Below are positions 1 through 8,138 of a stretch of DNA of 45,131 bases, piece after piece. Positions within the stretch are counted from its first letter, which is position 1. Each line of letters begins with the position of its first letter. Made by a program: the position numbers and the translations under genes. Origin of the DNA: a virus; IMG/VR virus record IMGVR_UViG_3300043466_002290, positions 1 through 45,131 of that record. The stretch is one strand, 5' to 3'. The notes beneath the pieces are model-generated. The model had not been told where the DNA came from, made no database searches, and saw only the letters and a list, made by a program, of their open reading frames with translations.

Positions 1-289
1 TTATAACAAATTTCCCATTTTTATAATGATAACCATCATTACCAATAGACCATTTACCTGAATGATATCTAGTAGCTCTTACACCACTTTTTGTTATGTA
101 ATCATTATAGAATCCGTTTAGAAATTCGTGACCATAACCGCCTGTTTCATATAATGATTCACCATTAAAGACATATTCACTAACTTTATCTTCGGTAATC
201 TCACTAACAAGATTTTTTGTTTCATTTTCAATATCCGATTCTGTCACATATACGAAGTGAAACCCAAGGTTTTCTTCTTTATTCTCCAT
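1..289 (-). CDS. hypothetical protein, C-terminus outside window
   Basis: Reads leftward from ATG at 289 and stays open to base 1, so about 96 residues are visible and the C-terminus is missing. The N-terminus is acidic; the visible end is rich in Gly, Tyr, Trp and Lys (HSGKWSIGNDGYHYKNGKF), which suggests a small beta-rich fold but is too short to assign. Its start overlaps the stop of the upstream gene at 279 by about 11 bases, so it is a distal member of the leftward gene block starting near 4721. No family recognised. Confidence 0.6.
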   Translation of the reverse strand, partial: MENKEENLGFHFVYVTESDIENETKNLVSEITEDKVSEYVFNGESLYETGGYGHEFLNGFYNDYITKSGVRATRYHSGKWSIGNDGYHYKNGKFVI

Positions 290-782
290 CCCACTCTTTT
301 TGTCTTCCATCTTCAACTTTTTTTTCAATATAGTTTCTAAGTTCTTCCATCGTTCTTAAAAACTCTTTTCTCAACCGGTGAAATTCTTCATCTTTGATTT
401 CATCCCAATGACTATAACTTTCAAAACAATAGTCAAACCCTTCTTCATCCATTCTATATTGAACGGACTCCCAAAGTTCCAAATCATCTTCTTCTTGTTC
501 CAAAGAAGACAATCCCAAGAAACTTCTTAATTGTTCATCAGATGGTCTTGCATTCTCGTGTTCATTTGGAATGGTGTATGTTCTTCCGTAACTTGTTGTT
601 AGAGGTTTTCCACCATTCATAATGTAGATGATACCTTTTGTGTTGGTCATCTCAATTATCTCGTGGGTATCATCCACGATTACGTAATCAGAGACACCAA
701 GTTTGTATGCTCTGAATGTATCACCTTCAAAATTTAATAACCCTAAGTGGGGTTTTCTACTTTTATTCTCGTATTTCGCCAT
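279..782 (-). CDS. hypothetical acidic protein, 167 aa
   Basis: Open frame of 167 codons, strongly acidic in the middle (EQEEDDLELWE) and charged at the C-terminus (RNYIEKKVEDGRQKEWDGE), with no signal peptide or membrane segment. The N-terminal half contains a hydrophobic beta-like stretch (VIVDDTHEIIEM). Start ATG at 782 lies inside the end of the upstream gene (stop at 763), and its own end overlaps the next start at 289, which indicates translational coupling. No family recognised; a conserved phage small protein is the likeliest class. Confidence 0.7.
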   Translation of the reverse strand: MAKYENKSRKPHLGLLNFEGDTFRAYKLGVSDYVIVDDTHEIIEMTNTKGIIYIMNGGKPLTTSYGRTYTIPNEHENARPSDEQLRSFLGLSSLEQEEDDLELWESVQYRMDEEGFDYCFESYSHWDEIKDEEFHRLRKEFLRTMEELRNYIEKKVEDGRQKEWDGE

Positions 783-945
783 TTGTGTGTTTTATTATTA
801 ACCTGTTTATTCTTCCTATTTTATTGAAACTATCTGCCCATTCTGCGTGGGTCTTTGGCTCACCAAAAACATCCAAATAAATTTCTTTGGACAAAGATAA
901 GGTTTTAGAATAAGATTTCCAATTACTTTCTAATTTTTTATCCAT
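763..945 (-). CDS. hypothetical protein, 60 aa
   Basis: I chose ATG at 945 because it overlaps the stop of the upstream gene (938) in the form ATGGATAA, an arrangement used again at 1649. A longer reading from 1062 would run far into the upstream gene. The protein is small and basic (MDKKLESNWKSYSKTLSL), containing the phrase FGEPKTHAEWADSFNKIGR. No membrane segment or signal. Function unknown. Confidence 0.6.
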   Translation of the reverse strand: MDKKLESNWKSYSKTLSLSKEIYLDVFGEPKTHAEWADSFNKIGRINRLIIKHTNGEIRE

Positions 946-1411
946 TGGTGTGTTGGTTATATAATTCTTCAACATCTCTGTTGAAATAAAACTCATTTTG
1001 GTCTTTAGTTGTGGTAATATTTGTTTTATATATTTCTTCCACCTTATGGACAATACCATCATAAAAATTACCAGTCGTTGTTATACCCATTTTGTAGTGT
1101 TCCTCCACCCTTTTTCCCATTCGGATAACGAAGTTAGACGTTGTTGTCACCCCCATTTTGTAGTGTTCCTCCACCCATATCTTTGTGATGTCCTTAATTT
1201 GTTGGTTATCCATACTAAAATAGTCTTCAAAAAACTTCCAAATTTCTCTATAATTCACATAAACATACCCACTTTTTTTATTATGTTGTAATATACATCT
1301 CCCATCTTTCATATGAAAAATATAATCAGGGTATTCTTTCATAATGAATGGTTCCATATGGTTGTAATTTTCATTCAACCACTTAATACAAAGTTTGTCT
1401 AATTTAGTCAT
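938..1411 (-). CDS. hypothetical protein with tandem C-terminal repeats
   Basis: 157 residues. The first ~80 residues (WLNENYNHMEPF, then IFHMKDGRCILQH) align with the rightward gene at 33731 (FLNNNYGGLEPF, IFFIKDGEIIIEF), so the two are paralogues. In the other copy the domain ends with a single motif W-I-I-E-N-Y. Here that motif is repeated: VEEHYKMGVTTTSNF, VEEHYKMGITTTGNF, VEEIYKTNITTTKDQ, and a partial VEELYNQHTNG, about 22-23 residues apart. The DNA shows matching direct repeats near 1084-1170. Function unknown. Confidence 0.75.
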   Translation of the reverse strand: MTKLDKLCIKWLNENYNHMEPFIMKEYPDYIFHMKDGRCILQHNKKSGYVYVNYREIWKFFEDYFSMDNQQIKDITKIWVEEHYKMGVTTTSNFVIRMGKRVEEHYKMGITTTGNFYDGIVHKVEEIYKTNITTTKDQNEFYFNRDVEELYNQHTNG

Positions 1412-1649
1412 TTGATTTCAAATTAAATTCTTTAATAATCATATTACTAAAATCCGTGATAATATCTATTTCATAATAATCGATAGTATTATTATAATCA
1501 CGTAAAACTGAATTAGTTAAACCCTTAGAAACACCATCAATTATTATAAACAAACCAACGTTAAATTCCATAGGTTTAAATTCAACAATTTTTCCTGTTA
1601 GGTGTTTAACATTTTCAATTACTTTTTCAATAAATTTTTCTTTATCCAT
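1404..1649 (-). CDS. hypothetical protein, 81 aa
   Basis: Start at ATG 1649 overlaps the upstream stop (1642) in the form ATGGATAA; the longer reading from 1790 would lie wholly across the upstream gene and was rejected. The N-terminus is an amphipathic helix (MDKEKFIEKVIENVKHL), followed by beta-like hydrophobic stretches (VGLFIIIDG, YYEIDIITDF). The stop overlaps the next start at 1411. No family recognised. Confidence 0.65.
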   Translation of the reverse strand: MDKEKFIEKVIENVKHLTGKIVEFKPMEFNVGLFIIIDGVSKGLTNSVLRDYNNTIDYYEIDIITDFSNMIIKEFNLKSND

Positions 1650-1833
1650 TTGATTCTTCATAAATTTTATAATCAAAATACCAAGGACTTGGGTCACCCT
1701 CATTTTCGTTTTTAACAATTTCTTCGGCAGCCGCCTTAGCCTCCTCGTAACTATAATACGATTCCATAAATTGACGAAAATCCACATCAATAAATGGCTC
1801 CCGGTGACTATTTCTCCAAACTATAATATACAT
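1642..1833 (-). CDS. hypothetical protein, 63 aa
   Basis: Short protein with an aromatic beta start (MYIIVWRNSHREPFIDVDF), an alanine-rich helix (YEEAKAAAEEIVKNEN) and a tyrosine-rich tail. It reads like one small alpha/beta domain. It overlaps its upstream neighbour by one base and its downstream neighbour by eight, so it is translationally coupled. Function unknown. Confidence 0.7.
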   Translation of the reverse strand: MYIIVWRNSHREPFIDVDFRQFMESYYSYEEAKAAAEEIVKNENEGDPSPWYFDYKIYEESNG

Positions 1834-2495
1834 TACTCAACAATATTTTTTCTCATACCACCCCACTTTTTGTTAAACTCCTCGTCGGTATTTAACTTCT
1901 CAATAAATTCTTCTTGTGTATGAGGTCTATACCCATATTGGAATGATGGGTTAGAGAAGTGTTCATATGAACCATCAAACTCAACTAAACAATTATCTAA
2001 ATAACCTTTTATTTTATCAAAACCATTTTTTACACCTTCAATAGTATGTACAAGATACCTCTTATACAAATCACCATAAACATCAACCTCAACTCCCGGT
2101 TCTATCTTAAACAAAGGAAACTTCTCACTCTTGATTTTATATTGTTCTCTAACCCACTCCTGTCTTCCATCATCAATCAAGGTTCTATTAACAATCTTAT
2201 CAATCTTCTTATCAATTTCCTCCAATAGTTTATCCGGTCCTTTATGACGGGACATATAGAATATATCGTTCATTTGATAATCCTCAAATTTGACACACAA
2301 CTTAGCAGAACGAGTATATGTTTCAACAATCTCAATTTCCACAGGCATATAAACGTGAGGTCCCACTTTACTCATTCTTTTATACCCATACTCTCCGTTT
2401 TCCATCGGAGGTGGTGGTGTTAGTAATACTCTTCTCGTTTTTGGTAGTTCACTACAAATGAATGCAACATACCTTTCCATTACACTTAATTCCAT
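1833..2495 (-). CDS. hypothetical protein, 220 aa
   Basis: Soluble protein with a proline-rich stretch (LLTPPPPMENGEYG) near residue 27 and a long charged helical middle. The C-terminal phrase FIEKLNTDEEFNKKWGGM resembles FIDKLLFDDDFYQKWGENC in the upstream gene, so the two neighbours share a small motif (F-I-x-K-L...F-x-x-K-W-G) and may be distant paralogues. The ATG at 2495 follows the upstream stop by one base. No known domain recognised. Confidence 0.7.
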   Translation of the reverse strand: MELSVMERYVAFICSELPKTRRVLLTPPPPMENGEYGYKRMSKVGPHVYMPVEIEIVETYTRSAKLCVKFEDYQMNDIFYMSRHKGPDKLLEEIDKKIDKIVNRTLIDDGRQEWVREQYKIKSEKFPLFKIEPGVEVDVYGDLYKRYLVHTIEGVKNGFDKIKGYLDNCLVEFDGSYEHFSNPSFQYGYRPHTQEEFIEKLNTDEEFNKKWGGMRKNIVE

Positions 2496-2496
2496 T

Positions 2497-3087
2497 TTAT
2501 TTTAATTTTCTTTTTGGTGTTGGTTCATAATAATCATTATCCCAATCAGGTTCATTAGTTGGTGTATATTCAAAACCAGTTTCATAGTTAATAGTGAACC
2601 ATAACCCATATCTTTCAATATAAGTTAATTCCTCACAACAATTCTCACCCCACTTTTGGTAGAAGTCATCGTCAAATAATAACTTATCAATAAACTCAAA
2701 CTTGTTTGAACATTTCACTAATTGACCTGCCTGTGAACCCATTAAATCGGCAACAGATTCTGCCTTATAATCAGGGTTCATTAAAAAATTCTTATACAAC
2801 CTATCAATCGTATCCATCGGAACAATATCCGGGTTAGGTTCACCACCTCGTAATTGATTTATAATGTCTTGGTCAATTTCTTTTTGAACTTCTTTGAATA
2901 TTTCAGAGGTGAGTTCATCGTGGTCCTTTTGTTTTTGGATTTCTTTTTCAAAAGTTTCCGGAGTTAATTGATGTAAAGAATCAATTTTGAAATGTTGGGT
3001 AGGTATTGTAAAAACAGTATAACCTTCCGTTGGATTACCATTAATTGTAATTCCGTTCTTTATGTATTCGTAAATTTCTCTATCCAT
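2497..3087 (-). CDS. hypothetical protein, 196 aa
   Basis: Soluble, charged protein with helix-rich middle (EKEIQKQKDHDELTSEIF) and an aromatic C-terminal part (YIERYGLWFTINYETGF). Shares the FIDKL...KWGE motif with the downstream neighbour. Its start overlaps the end of the upstream 65-residue gene (3080). Part of the same leftward coupled block. Function unknown. Confidence 0.7.
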   Translation of the reverse strand: MDREIYEYIKNGITINGNPTEGYTVFTIPTQHFKIDSLHQLTPETFEKEIQKQKDHDELTSEIFKEVQKEIDQDIINQLRGGEPNPDIVPMDTIDRLYKNFLMNPDYKAESVADLMGSQAGQLVKCSNKFEFIDKLLFDDDFYQKWGENCCEELTYIERYGLWFTINYETGFEYTPTNEPDWDNDYYEPTPKRKLK

Positions 3088-3277
3088 CTTTTTTTCTGTC
3101 TTTTTTTACTTGAGTTCGATATTGAAATAGTTTTTTGGTTAATGGATAGTCATCAAACCTATTGAGAAAAATATTATTCAAATTTTTCACATAATTAAAA
3201 TGTTCTCTTGTTTCGCAAGAATCTATGACCTTCTTAATCCAATTGAATACATCATATTTATTTTCTTCTCCCATCAT
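3080..3277 (-). CDS. hypothetical protein, 65 aa
   Basis: Small lysine/asparagine-rich helical protein (NKYDVFNWIKKVIDSC), two adjacent ATGs at 3277 and 3274 possible. Overlaps genes on both sides by 8 and 20 bases. No signal or membrane segment. Function unknown. Confidence 0.6.
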   Translation of the reverse strand: MMGEENKYDVFNWIKKVIDSCETREHFNYVKNLNNIFLNRFDDYPLTKKLFQYRTQVKKDRKKDG

Positions 3278-3452
3278 AGTTATTCTCTTGTATTTTGGTT
3301 TTCATATAATCAAATGCCGTTTCAATCGATAAACATCTATCCATTGTTGGATTTTCTTTTATTATTTTTTCAGATAATTCCAAAACTTTAGTTCTAATTC
3401 CAAAAAATTCAGATTCAATTAAAAGTTCCTCAATGTATTCTTCGTTTGTCAT
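3258..3452 (-). CDS. hypothetical protein, 64 aa
   Basis: Small mainly helical protein (MTNEEYIEELLIESEFFGI), charged and without membrane segments. It overlaps its neighbours by 20 and 23 bases. Function unknown. Confidence 0.6.
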   Translation of the reverse strand: MTNEEYIEELLIESEFFGIRTKVLELSEKIIKENPTMDRCLSIETAFDYMKTKIQENNYDGRRK

Positions 3453-3654
3453 TTTCGATTGTTTTTAAATGTTGGTTATATTCTATTAAAAGCTGTTCTT
3501 TTGTGTCTGTGAGGTAATCATTTTTTGATAACCATTCCATTAACTCCAACTTACCCAAATTATAAGATTCCATCATGGATTTCATGACGGAATCTTTATC
3601 TAAAAAAGAATTATGTTGGATATTTTCCTCGTATATTTTTTCAAATTTTTTCAT
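3430..3654 (-). CDS. hypothetical protein, 74 aa
   Basis: Small helical protein (MKKFEKIYEENIQHNSFLD) with basic C-terminus. Its start overlaps the stop of the RNA ligase gene by four bases, so it is probably translated from the ligase transcript. Function unknown. Confidence 0.65.
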   Translation of the reverse strand: MKKFEKIYEENIQHNSFLDKDSVMKSMMESYNLGKLELMEWLSKNDYLTDTKEQLLIEYNQHLKTIENDKRRIH

Positions 3655-4721
3655 GATTCAATTTCTTTTTGCCAAAATGGTTTGGAATAAGTAGGTCTTA
3701 TTAGATTCCAAATATATGAAGAATATTCTTTTTTATCAAACATTTTAAATAAAATCGGTTGAAGATATTTATCTTGTTTCAACACCCATTCAGCAAATAC
3801 TTTTCGGTCGGTCACTGGTTCTTCATCGTTGTACTTTCCATACATAAAATAATCAAACATCTTTCCCGCTCTTTCAGAGATACTATAATGAGTATATCTT
3901 AAATCCATTGCAACGGATTTAACCCATTTATCAAATTCATCTGGAACTCTTTCCAAAAACTCATTCATATCTTTCCCATCCTTTAATATCTCCCAAATGC
4001 TGATATTTGAAAATCCGGTCAAAATTCTATGAAGACGAACATATTCTTCCCCTTTTATTTTACACATACTACCATTTGAGAATTTAATTACAAACCCTTC
4101 TTGATTGTCTTTAATTGTAGATTTAAGTTCTTTAAAGTCCTTAATACCATCGTATTTTTTAACCACGTCAAACCCGTATTCTCTCCACATTTCTATGTTA
4201 TGTTCTTTTCCTGTAATATCAAAAGTTCCTAATAGGACTAAACCTTCGTAATCACCATAATCCACAACTATTCTATTTTCTTTCGTAATTAGTTCAAAAC
4301 AAAAAGTTAAATGTCTAAACATAATGTCAGTATTATACTTTTTAAGTAATTCACAACCTTTAATTGCTTGAACTGATGTGAATGAACCTTTACTAGTAAC
4401 AATCCATTGACCTTGATACCAAAAAACCAACAATAAGCTTCCATCCATTTTTTCATAAACCTCAAAGTTTTCGGTTGGTACGTATCTTCCTTCCTCTATG
4501 TTGAAGAATTTTTTGAAACTTAATGCTATTATGTTCCCATCATTATCGGTTACTAACCCTCGACAATGTAATGTCACCACATCCCACAAATTTTCATATT
4601 GTACCTTTCGTGTATAATTCCAAATGTATAAATCAAACTGTGGGTGTTTATTTTTGGTTAATAGACCATTATTTTCATATTCATTAAGAATTTGTATAGT
4701 TATGTAATTCTGTATTTCCAT
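3651..4721 (-). CDS. RNA ligase, T4 Rnl1 type
   Basis: ATP-dependent RNA ligase; T4 Rnl1 rejoins host tRNA cut in the anticodon loop by anticodon nucleases. About 356 residues, close to T4 Rnl1 (374). Motifs visible: nucleotidyl lysine K91 in YEKMDGSLLL (motif I); upstream CRGLVTDNDGNIIALSFKKF typical of this family; WIVTSKGSF (motif III); EGFVIKFSNG (motif IV); CKIKGEEYVRLH (motif V). I use ATG at 4721 rather than the TTG at 4745, because a promoter-like TATATTTG lies at 4743-4750 and would overlap the longer start. It is the first gene of the leftward block. A second, different RNA ligase is at 8139. Family assignment firm; tRNA as substrate is inferred. Confidence 0.9.
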   Translation of the reverse strand: MEIQNYITIQILNEYENNGLLTKNKHPQFDLYIWNYTRKVQYENLWDVVTLHCRGLVTDNDGNIIALSFKKFFNIEEGRYVPTENFEVYEKMDGSLLLVFWYQGQWIVTSKGSFTSVQAIKGCELLKKYNTDIMFRHLTFCFELITKENRIVVDYGDYEGLVLLGTFDITGKEHNIEMWREYGFDVVKKYDGIKDFKELKSTIKDNQEGFVIKFSNGSMCKIKGEEYVRLHRILTGFSNISIWEILKDGKDMNEFLERVPDEFDKWVKSVAMDLRYTHYSISERAGKMFDYFMYGKYNDEEPVTDRKVFAEWVLKQDKYLQPILFKMFDKKEYSSYIWNLIRPTYSKPFWQKEIES

Positions 4722-4742
4722 GTGTAAATTGTTATTATAGAA

Positions 4743-4750
4743 CAAATATA
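4743..4750 (-). promoter_or_regulatory. promoter -7 element for the RNA ligase block
   Basis: On the minus strand this reads TATATTTG, matching the Bacteroidota -7 form TAnnTTTG, 21 bases before ATG 4721. The -33 TTTG is not clear, so the call rests on the -7 match and position. Confidence 0.45.
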
Positions 4751-4815
4751 TAAAAAATATTTGAGTAAAAAAATATTTTTATCATATTCCTCACCTTTAA
4801 CTAATATTTATTGTT

Positions 4816-5550
4816 ATGGAAAAGATACATAAAGAAGGTATGATTTATTTAATAAAATTACCAAACGGTAAAAACTATGTTGGGAGATGGGTTAAAGATT
4901 TTGATAGTCTAGTTAGAAGATACACCGTTAAAGAGTTTATTCGAGGAAAAAGACCAATTAACAATGCAATAAGGAAATATGGTGTTCACACTGTTAATTT
5001 TATTATTTTAGAAAAAAACAATAATATAAGTAATAGGGACCTTAATCAAAAAGAAATGGACTATATTAAAGAATATATGTCATTAACTACCCAAAATGGG
5101 TATAATGTGTCTAAGGGAGGGGATTCAACGGACAATATAACTAACCACCCAAACAGAGAGATTATTGTTGAGAACATTAAAAAACGAATGAAAGACCATC
5201 ACCCAAGGAAAGGGGTTAGTTTAAGTTTAGAAACCAAGCGTAAAATTGGCGATAAAGCTAAACTCAGACTATCAGATAAAAAAAACCATCCAATGTACGG
5301 AAAAAAACAATCTAATGACAGTAAATTAAAAAATTCGGAATCTCAAAAGGGTAAAAGAATCGGTGAATTAAGTAAAACTTGGAAAGAACCAATACCAAAA
5401 GAGGATTTAATAATCGCGATTAATAATAATATGTCATACGTTAAAATGTACGATTTTTTTAATTGTGGTCAAAAATTAATAGAGAAGTCTTTAATTCACC
5501 ATTTTGGTACAAAATCTAAACCAAAAATAAAAGAATTATTAGAACTTTAG
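4816..5550 (+). CDS. GIY-YIG homing endonuclease with NUMOD3 motifs
   Basis: Free-standing homing endonuclease of 244 residues lying rightward between leftward genes. The N-terminus has the GIY-YIG signature (GMIYLIKLPNGKNYVGRW), followed by the conserved Asn/Glu region and the tail motif GYNVSKGG. The middle has NUMOD3-type DNA-binding phrases (SLETKRKIGDKA, HPMYGKKQS). An ATATTTAT element at 4804-4811 lies just before the ATG, as for other endonuclease genes here. No intron signs are seen around it, so it is probably an intronless mobile gene placed in the gap upstream of the RNA ligase. Confidence 0.9.
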   Translation: MEKIHKEGMIYLIKLPNGKNYVGRWVKDFDSLVRRYTVKEFIRGKRPINNAIRKYGVHTVNFIILEKNNNISNRDLNQKEMDYIKEYMSLTTQNGYNVSKGGDSTDNITNHPNREIIVENIKKRMKDHHPRKGVSLSLETKRKIGDKAKLRLSDKKNHPMYGKKQSNDSKLKNSESQKGKRIGELSKTWKEPIPKEDLIIAINNNMSYVKMYDFFNCGQKLIEKSLIHHFGTKSKPKIKELLEL

Positions 5551-5611
5551 ATAAAAAAAACCAATAAAATGATTTTAACAATTAGTTCGTTAATTATGTT
5601 AATATCTACTT

Positions 5612-5788
5612 TCATTTTTCTTTCTTTAAAATTCCTATGTAATGACCAAAAAGTTTAATCGTTTTACGATGTTTATATCTAATTGAAAATGGAACCCAAT
5701 CACTTTTAGTTGGAATCCCAAATAATCCTCGTCCGTAAATCCGGAACCACCATAAATTCTTACTTTTATAATAACTAAACATTTTCAT
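5612..5788 (-). CDS. small basic protein, 58 aa
   Basis: Short leftward gene in the gap between the endonuclease and the SPFH gene. Sequence rich in Trp, Arg, Lys, Tyr (NLWWFRIYGRGLFGIPTKSD), with no membrane segment. A TATATTTG element at 5793-5800 is only four bases before the ATG, which implies a leaderless transcript. Function unknown; the composition would suit an RNA- or DNA-binding peptide, but this is a guess. Confidence 0.55.
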   Translation of the reverse strand: MKMFSYYKSKNLWWFRIYGRGLFGIPTKSDWVPFSIRYKHRKTIKLFGHYIGILKKEK

Positions 5789-5805
5789 GATGCAAATATA
5801 AAAAA

Positions 5806-5831
5806 AAAATCCTCAATAAATGAGGATTTTT
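5806..5831 (-). terminator. intrinsic terminator after SPFH gene
   Basis: Hairpin AAAATCCTC / GAGGATTTT with a 7-base loop, flanked by A/T runs on both sides, just past the SPFH stop at 5849. It could work in both directions. Confidence 0.75.
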
Positions 5832-5848
5832 ACATTTTTTTTAATTTA

Positions 5849-7600
5849 TTATTTCAAACCGTATAATACTTGAGTATTACCACCTAACTGAGTTGTTGGA
5901 ACATTCCCTTTCCATTTCTCAATCCATTGTTGTTGAAGTAACATAGGTGTTAATGTTTGTTGTCTCAATCTGTTAGATTCAGCCTCAGCTCTTGCGTTTG
6001 CCAATAACGCCTCTGCATTACCATTAGCAGTTGCCACTTTAATTTTTGCTTCAGCTTCAGCCTGTTTTACTTTGTTTTCCGCCATTAATGCCGCTTGTAC
6101 CATTTTCTTCTATAAAAGTCGTAACACTTTTATACGTTCTCAGGATGACGTTTCCATGAACTGCTGTATATTACTATACAGATGAGACTATATCTTCACC
6201 TTCAGCATTACCTGTTAAGGGTTCCCCATTTCCATCACCATACACTTGTGATGTACTTGCTTTCGCAATAGTCGTTGAACCTTTTTTAAGAAGAGAAAAA
6301 TTATAAATTTTCTCAATTTGTTTATAAAAATCACTAATTGTGGATGTGTGTTTCATGTAATTACATTGAGAACAACAAGGTACCACATTATCAATAGTGT
6401 AACCAAAATTAGAATCTACTCTATCGATTCCGTTATAACTAATTGGTGGTTCATTTATGTGACCTCTAGTTATTAACATTTTATTTGTGACTTTTTTTGG
6501 AGAATCACCACAATAAAAACAATTTTTACTTATTATATTAACAAATTCGTCGATAGTTAATTCAAAATCATGATTTCTATTTTTAGAATTTGTTTTAGTT
6601 TGGATATACAAATAACCTTTCAATCCGTTTTGATAATTATTGGATTTTAATTTTTCTTTGTATTTGTTATCAACAATAATTAAATATGAGGGTCTTGAAG
6701 TTACAATCTTACCTGTAATAATATGTCTTGATTTCCATAACCTTTCAATACTTTTTTTATTAACTTTAATAACTTCTTCCAAAGTAATATATGGTCCATA
6801 TTGTTGTCCTTTGACAATATGATATTTTCTTGCGTTAATACAAGATTTTCTCTTCTTAAAACTTGGCTGCTGATTTTCCATAATGTTATATTTATTCTTT
6901 ATAAATAAATATCTTAATATTTGTTTTTTTTGAGAATGAATACAAAATTATTCGGAGGTTCCAGCAATTAAAGGATTTTCATTTGTAAATTTCTTCACAA
7001 CGTGCCCTACACTTGAGCATTATTCTTAGCATTGATTGCTTTCTTGAATGAATCCGGATATACTAAATTAGATGTAAATTGGTTGATTACAAATCCTTCT
7101 TTAAGTAATTGTGACTCTAACAATTTTCTAACCTCAATCTCAAACACTTCTCTATTACCAATCAAACCATCGGCGGTATATTTATTAGTTGCCAAACGGA
7201 ATGCGTCATATACGGCAGTTTTTAAGAATCCTTCCTCAATTTCACCTAAACTTCTTCTATATTTAGCAAATATTGCCGGAACTTTTTCCCTTTGAACTGA
7301 ATAGTTCATAATTGGAGAAACACTAAATTCCGAACCGTCTTTACTATTTACCACGAAAGAATTATCACCAGTATATTCTTTGTGTTGAATGAACGTTGGA
7401 AATTCATAAATTTTTGTTGTGATTGGGTTATAAAATACCCATCCGGTCACCTCTGTAACATCATTAACACCTTTACCTGACCCGTACATATCAACTTTGA
7501 CACCTACGTGACCTGCATCAATTCTTTCGCAAGAATTCATCAAGAATAAACTTGCGAACAATAACACGACTAACCCTAAAATAAAACTACTTCTACTCAT
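5849..7600 (-). CDS. SPFH/prohibitin-like protein, split by a group I intron
   Basis: Two exons on the minus strand: 7600-7016 (195 codons) and 6100-5849 (83 codons plus stop), giving 278 residues after splicing, the usual size for the HflC/prohibitin-like family. Exon 1 begins with a membrane anchor or lipoprotein signal (LGLVVLLFASLFLMNSC) followed by the SPFH start (ERIDAGHVGVKVDMYG). Exon 1 ends AINAKNNA and exon 2 starts VQAALMAENKVKQAEAEAKI, together restoring the expected coiled-coil region. SPFH proteins form ring or cage scaffolds on membranes; the role in a phage is unknown. Promoter at 7639-7669. Confidence 0.85.
6101..7015 (-). mobile_element. group I intron in the SPFH gene
   Basis: 915-base intervening sequence. 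The 5' splice site follows a U (exon end UGCU), and the guide GGCA 14 bases further on pairs with UGCU to give the expected terminal U.G pair (P1). A P4-type element (AATTGCTGGAACCTCC) lies near 6953-6968, and the P7 region GAAGATATAGTC near 6190, both typical of phage group I introns. The last intron base is G. Splicing joins codons for A and V in frame. Stem-loops after P7 can form P8 and P9. It encodes an HNH endonuclease. Confidence 0.85.
6174..6881 (-). CDS. HNH homing endonuclease inside the group I intron
   Basis: 235 residues. A central HNH domain is visible: CFYCGDSPKK, then NGIDRVDSNFGYT, then NVVPCCSQCNYMKHTSTISD; the two CxxC pairs bind zinc and the His/Asn residues form the active site. 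The N-terminus is basic. The last ~35 codons run through the intron core, including the P7 sequence, so RNA structure and protein coding overlap. An ATATTTAT element on the minus strand at 6905-6912 lies upstream of its ATG. Expected role: cutting intronless copies of the SPFH gene to spread the intron. Confidence 0.85.
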   Translation of the reverse strand: MENQQPSFKKRKSCINARKYHIVKGQQYGPYITLEEVIKVNKKSIERLWKSRHIITGKIVTSRPSYLIIVDNKYKEKLKSNNYQNGLKGYLYIQTKTNSKNRNHDFELTIDEFVNIISKNCFYCGDSPKKVTNKMLITRGHINEPPISYNGIDRVDSNFGYTIDNVVPCCSQCNYMKHTSTISDFYKQIEKIYNFSLLKKGSTTIAKASTSQVYGDGNGEPLTGNAEGEDIVSSV

Positions 7601-7638
7601 TTTTTACTTTTTTAAATTATTACTTTTTTAATTGGATA

Positions 7639-7669
7639 CAAATGTACCACTTTTTTTTAAACTTCCAAA
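7639..7669 (-). promoter_or_regulatory. promoter of SPFH gene
   Basis: Minus strand reads TTTGGAAG, then about 19 bases, then TACATTTG: a close match to the Bacteroidota TTTG / TAnnTTTG promoter. Confidence 0.7.
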
Positions 7670-7676
7670 TTATTTT

Positions 7677-7907
7677 TCATCTTTTTTTTTCATCATCCGA
7701 GAAAACACCTTTCATATTTTTAAGAAACATAACTATGTTATTCCCAAAATAGAATATTGGTCCCATTGTAATTGAAGCTAACAATAAAACCCCAAGATAA
7801 AACACATAAGTGTCACGATAGTTCATCAACTCAAATGACACGTTAATTAACTCAAACCAAACTGCAAATAAAACAACTACCCCTAAAAACTTTAATAAAC
7901 TTTTCAT
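7677..7907 (-). CDS. small membrane protein, two TM segments
   Basis: 76 residues with two hydrophobic segments (LKFLGVVVLFAVWFELI and FYLGVLLLASITMGPIFYF) and a charged cytoplasmic-looking tail. It lies between the RNA ligase group and the SPFH gene and may act at the membrane with it, but no family is recognised. Confidence 0.65.
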   Translation of the reverse strand: MKSLLKFLGVVVLFAVWFELINVSFELMNYRDTYVFYLGVLLLASITMGPIFYFGNNIVMFLKNMKGVFSDDEKKR

Positions 7908-7908
7908 A

Positions 7909-8127
7909 TTATTTTTGGATTAACATATTTGTATTTGAAATTGGTAATCTCATTACCGGAAGAGATGAGTTGGTTTCACCATCTTGTTTTTGCATCACTT
8001 CGTAATGAGCAACATTGACTTTAACTGTTGATATATTGTCAAATGTTTCCAATACTTTTGAGTCCCCTCTTGAACCTGACAACAACTGGACTCTTTTTGT
8101 TGTTGTGTTAAAAATTAATGTTTGCAT
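7909..8127 (-). CDS. hypothetical protein, 72 aa
   Basis: Small beta-rich soluble protein (TLIFNTTTKRVQLLSGSRG). One base from the downstream membrane gene and 11 bases after the RNA ligase, so likely in the same operon. Function unknown. Confidence 0.65.
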   Translation of the reverse strand: MQTLIFNTTTKRVQLLSGSRGDSKVLETFDNISTVKVNVAHYEVMQKQDGETNSSLPVMRLPISNTNMLIQK

Positions 8128-8138
8128 ATTTTTCTTAT

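Noticed and set aside
998-1291. Rightward open frame opposite the repeat region
   Set aside because: Cys/His/Phe-rich mirror of the tandem repeats in the leftward gene; no start signal and overlap is complete.
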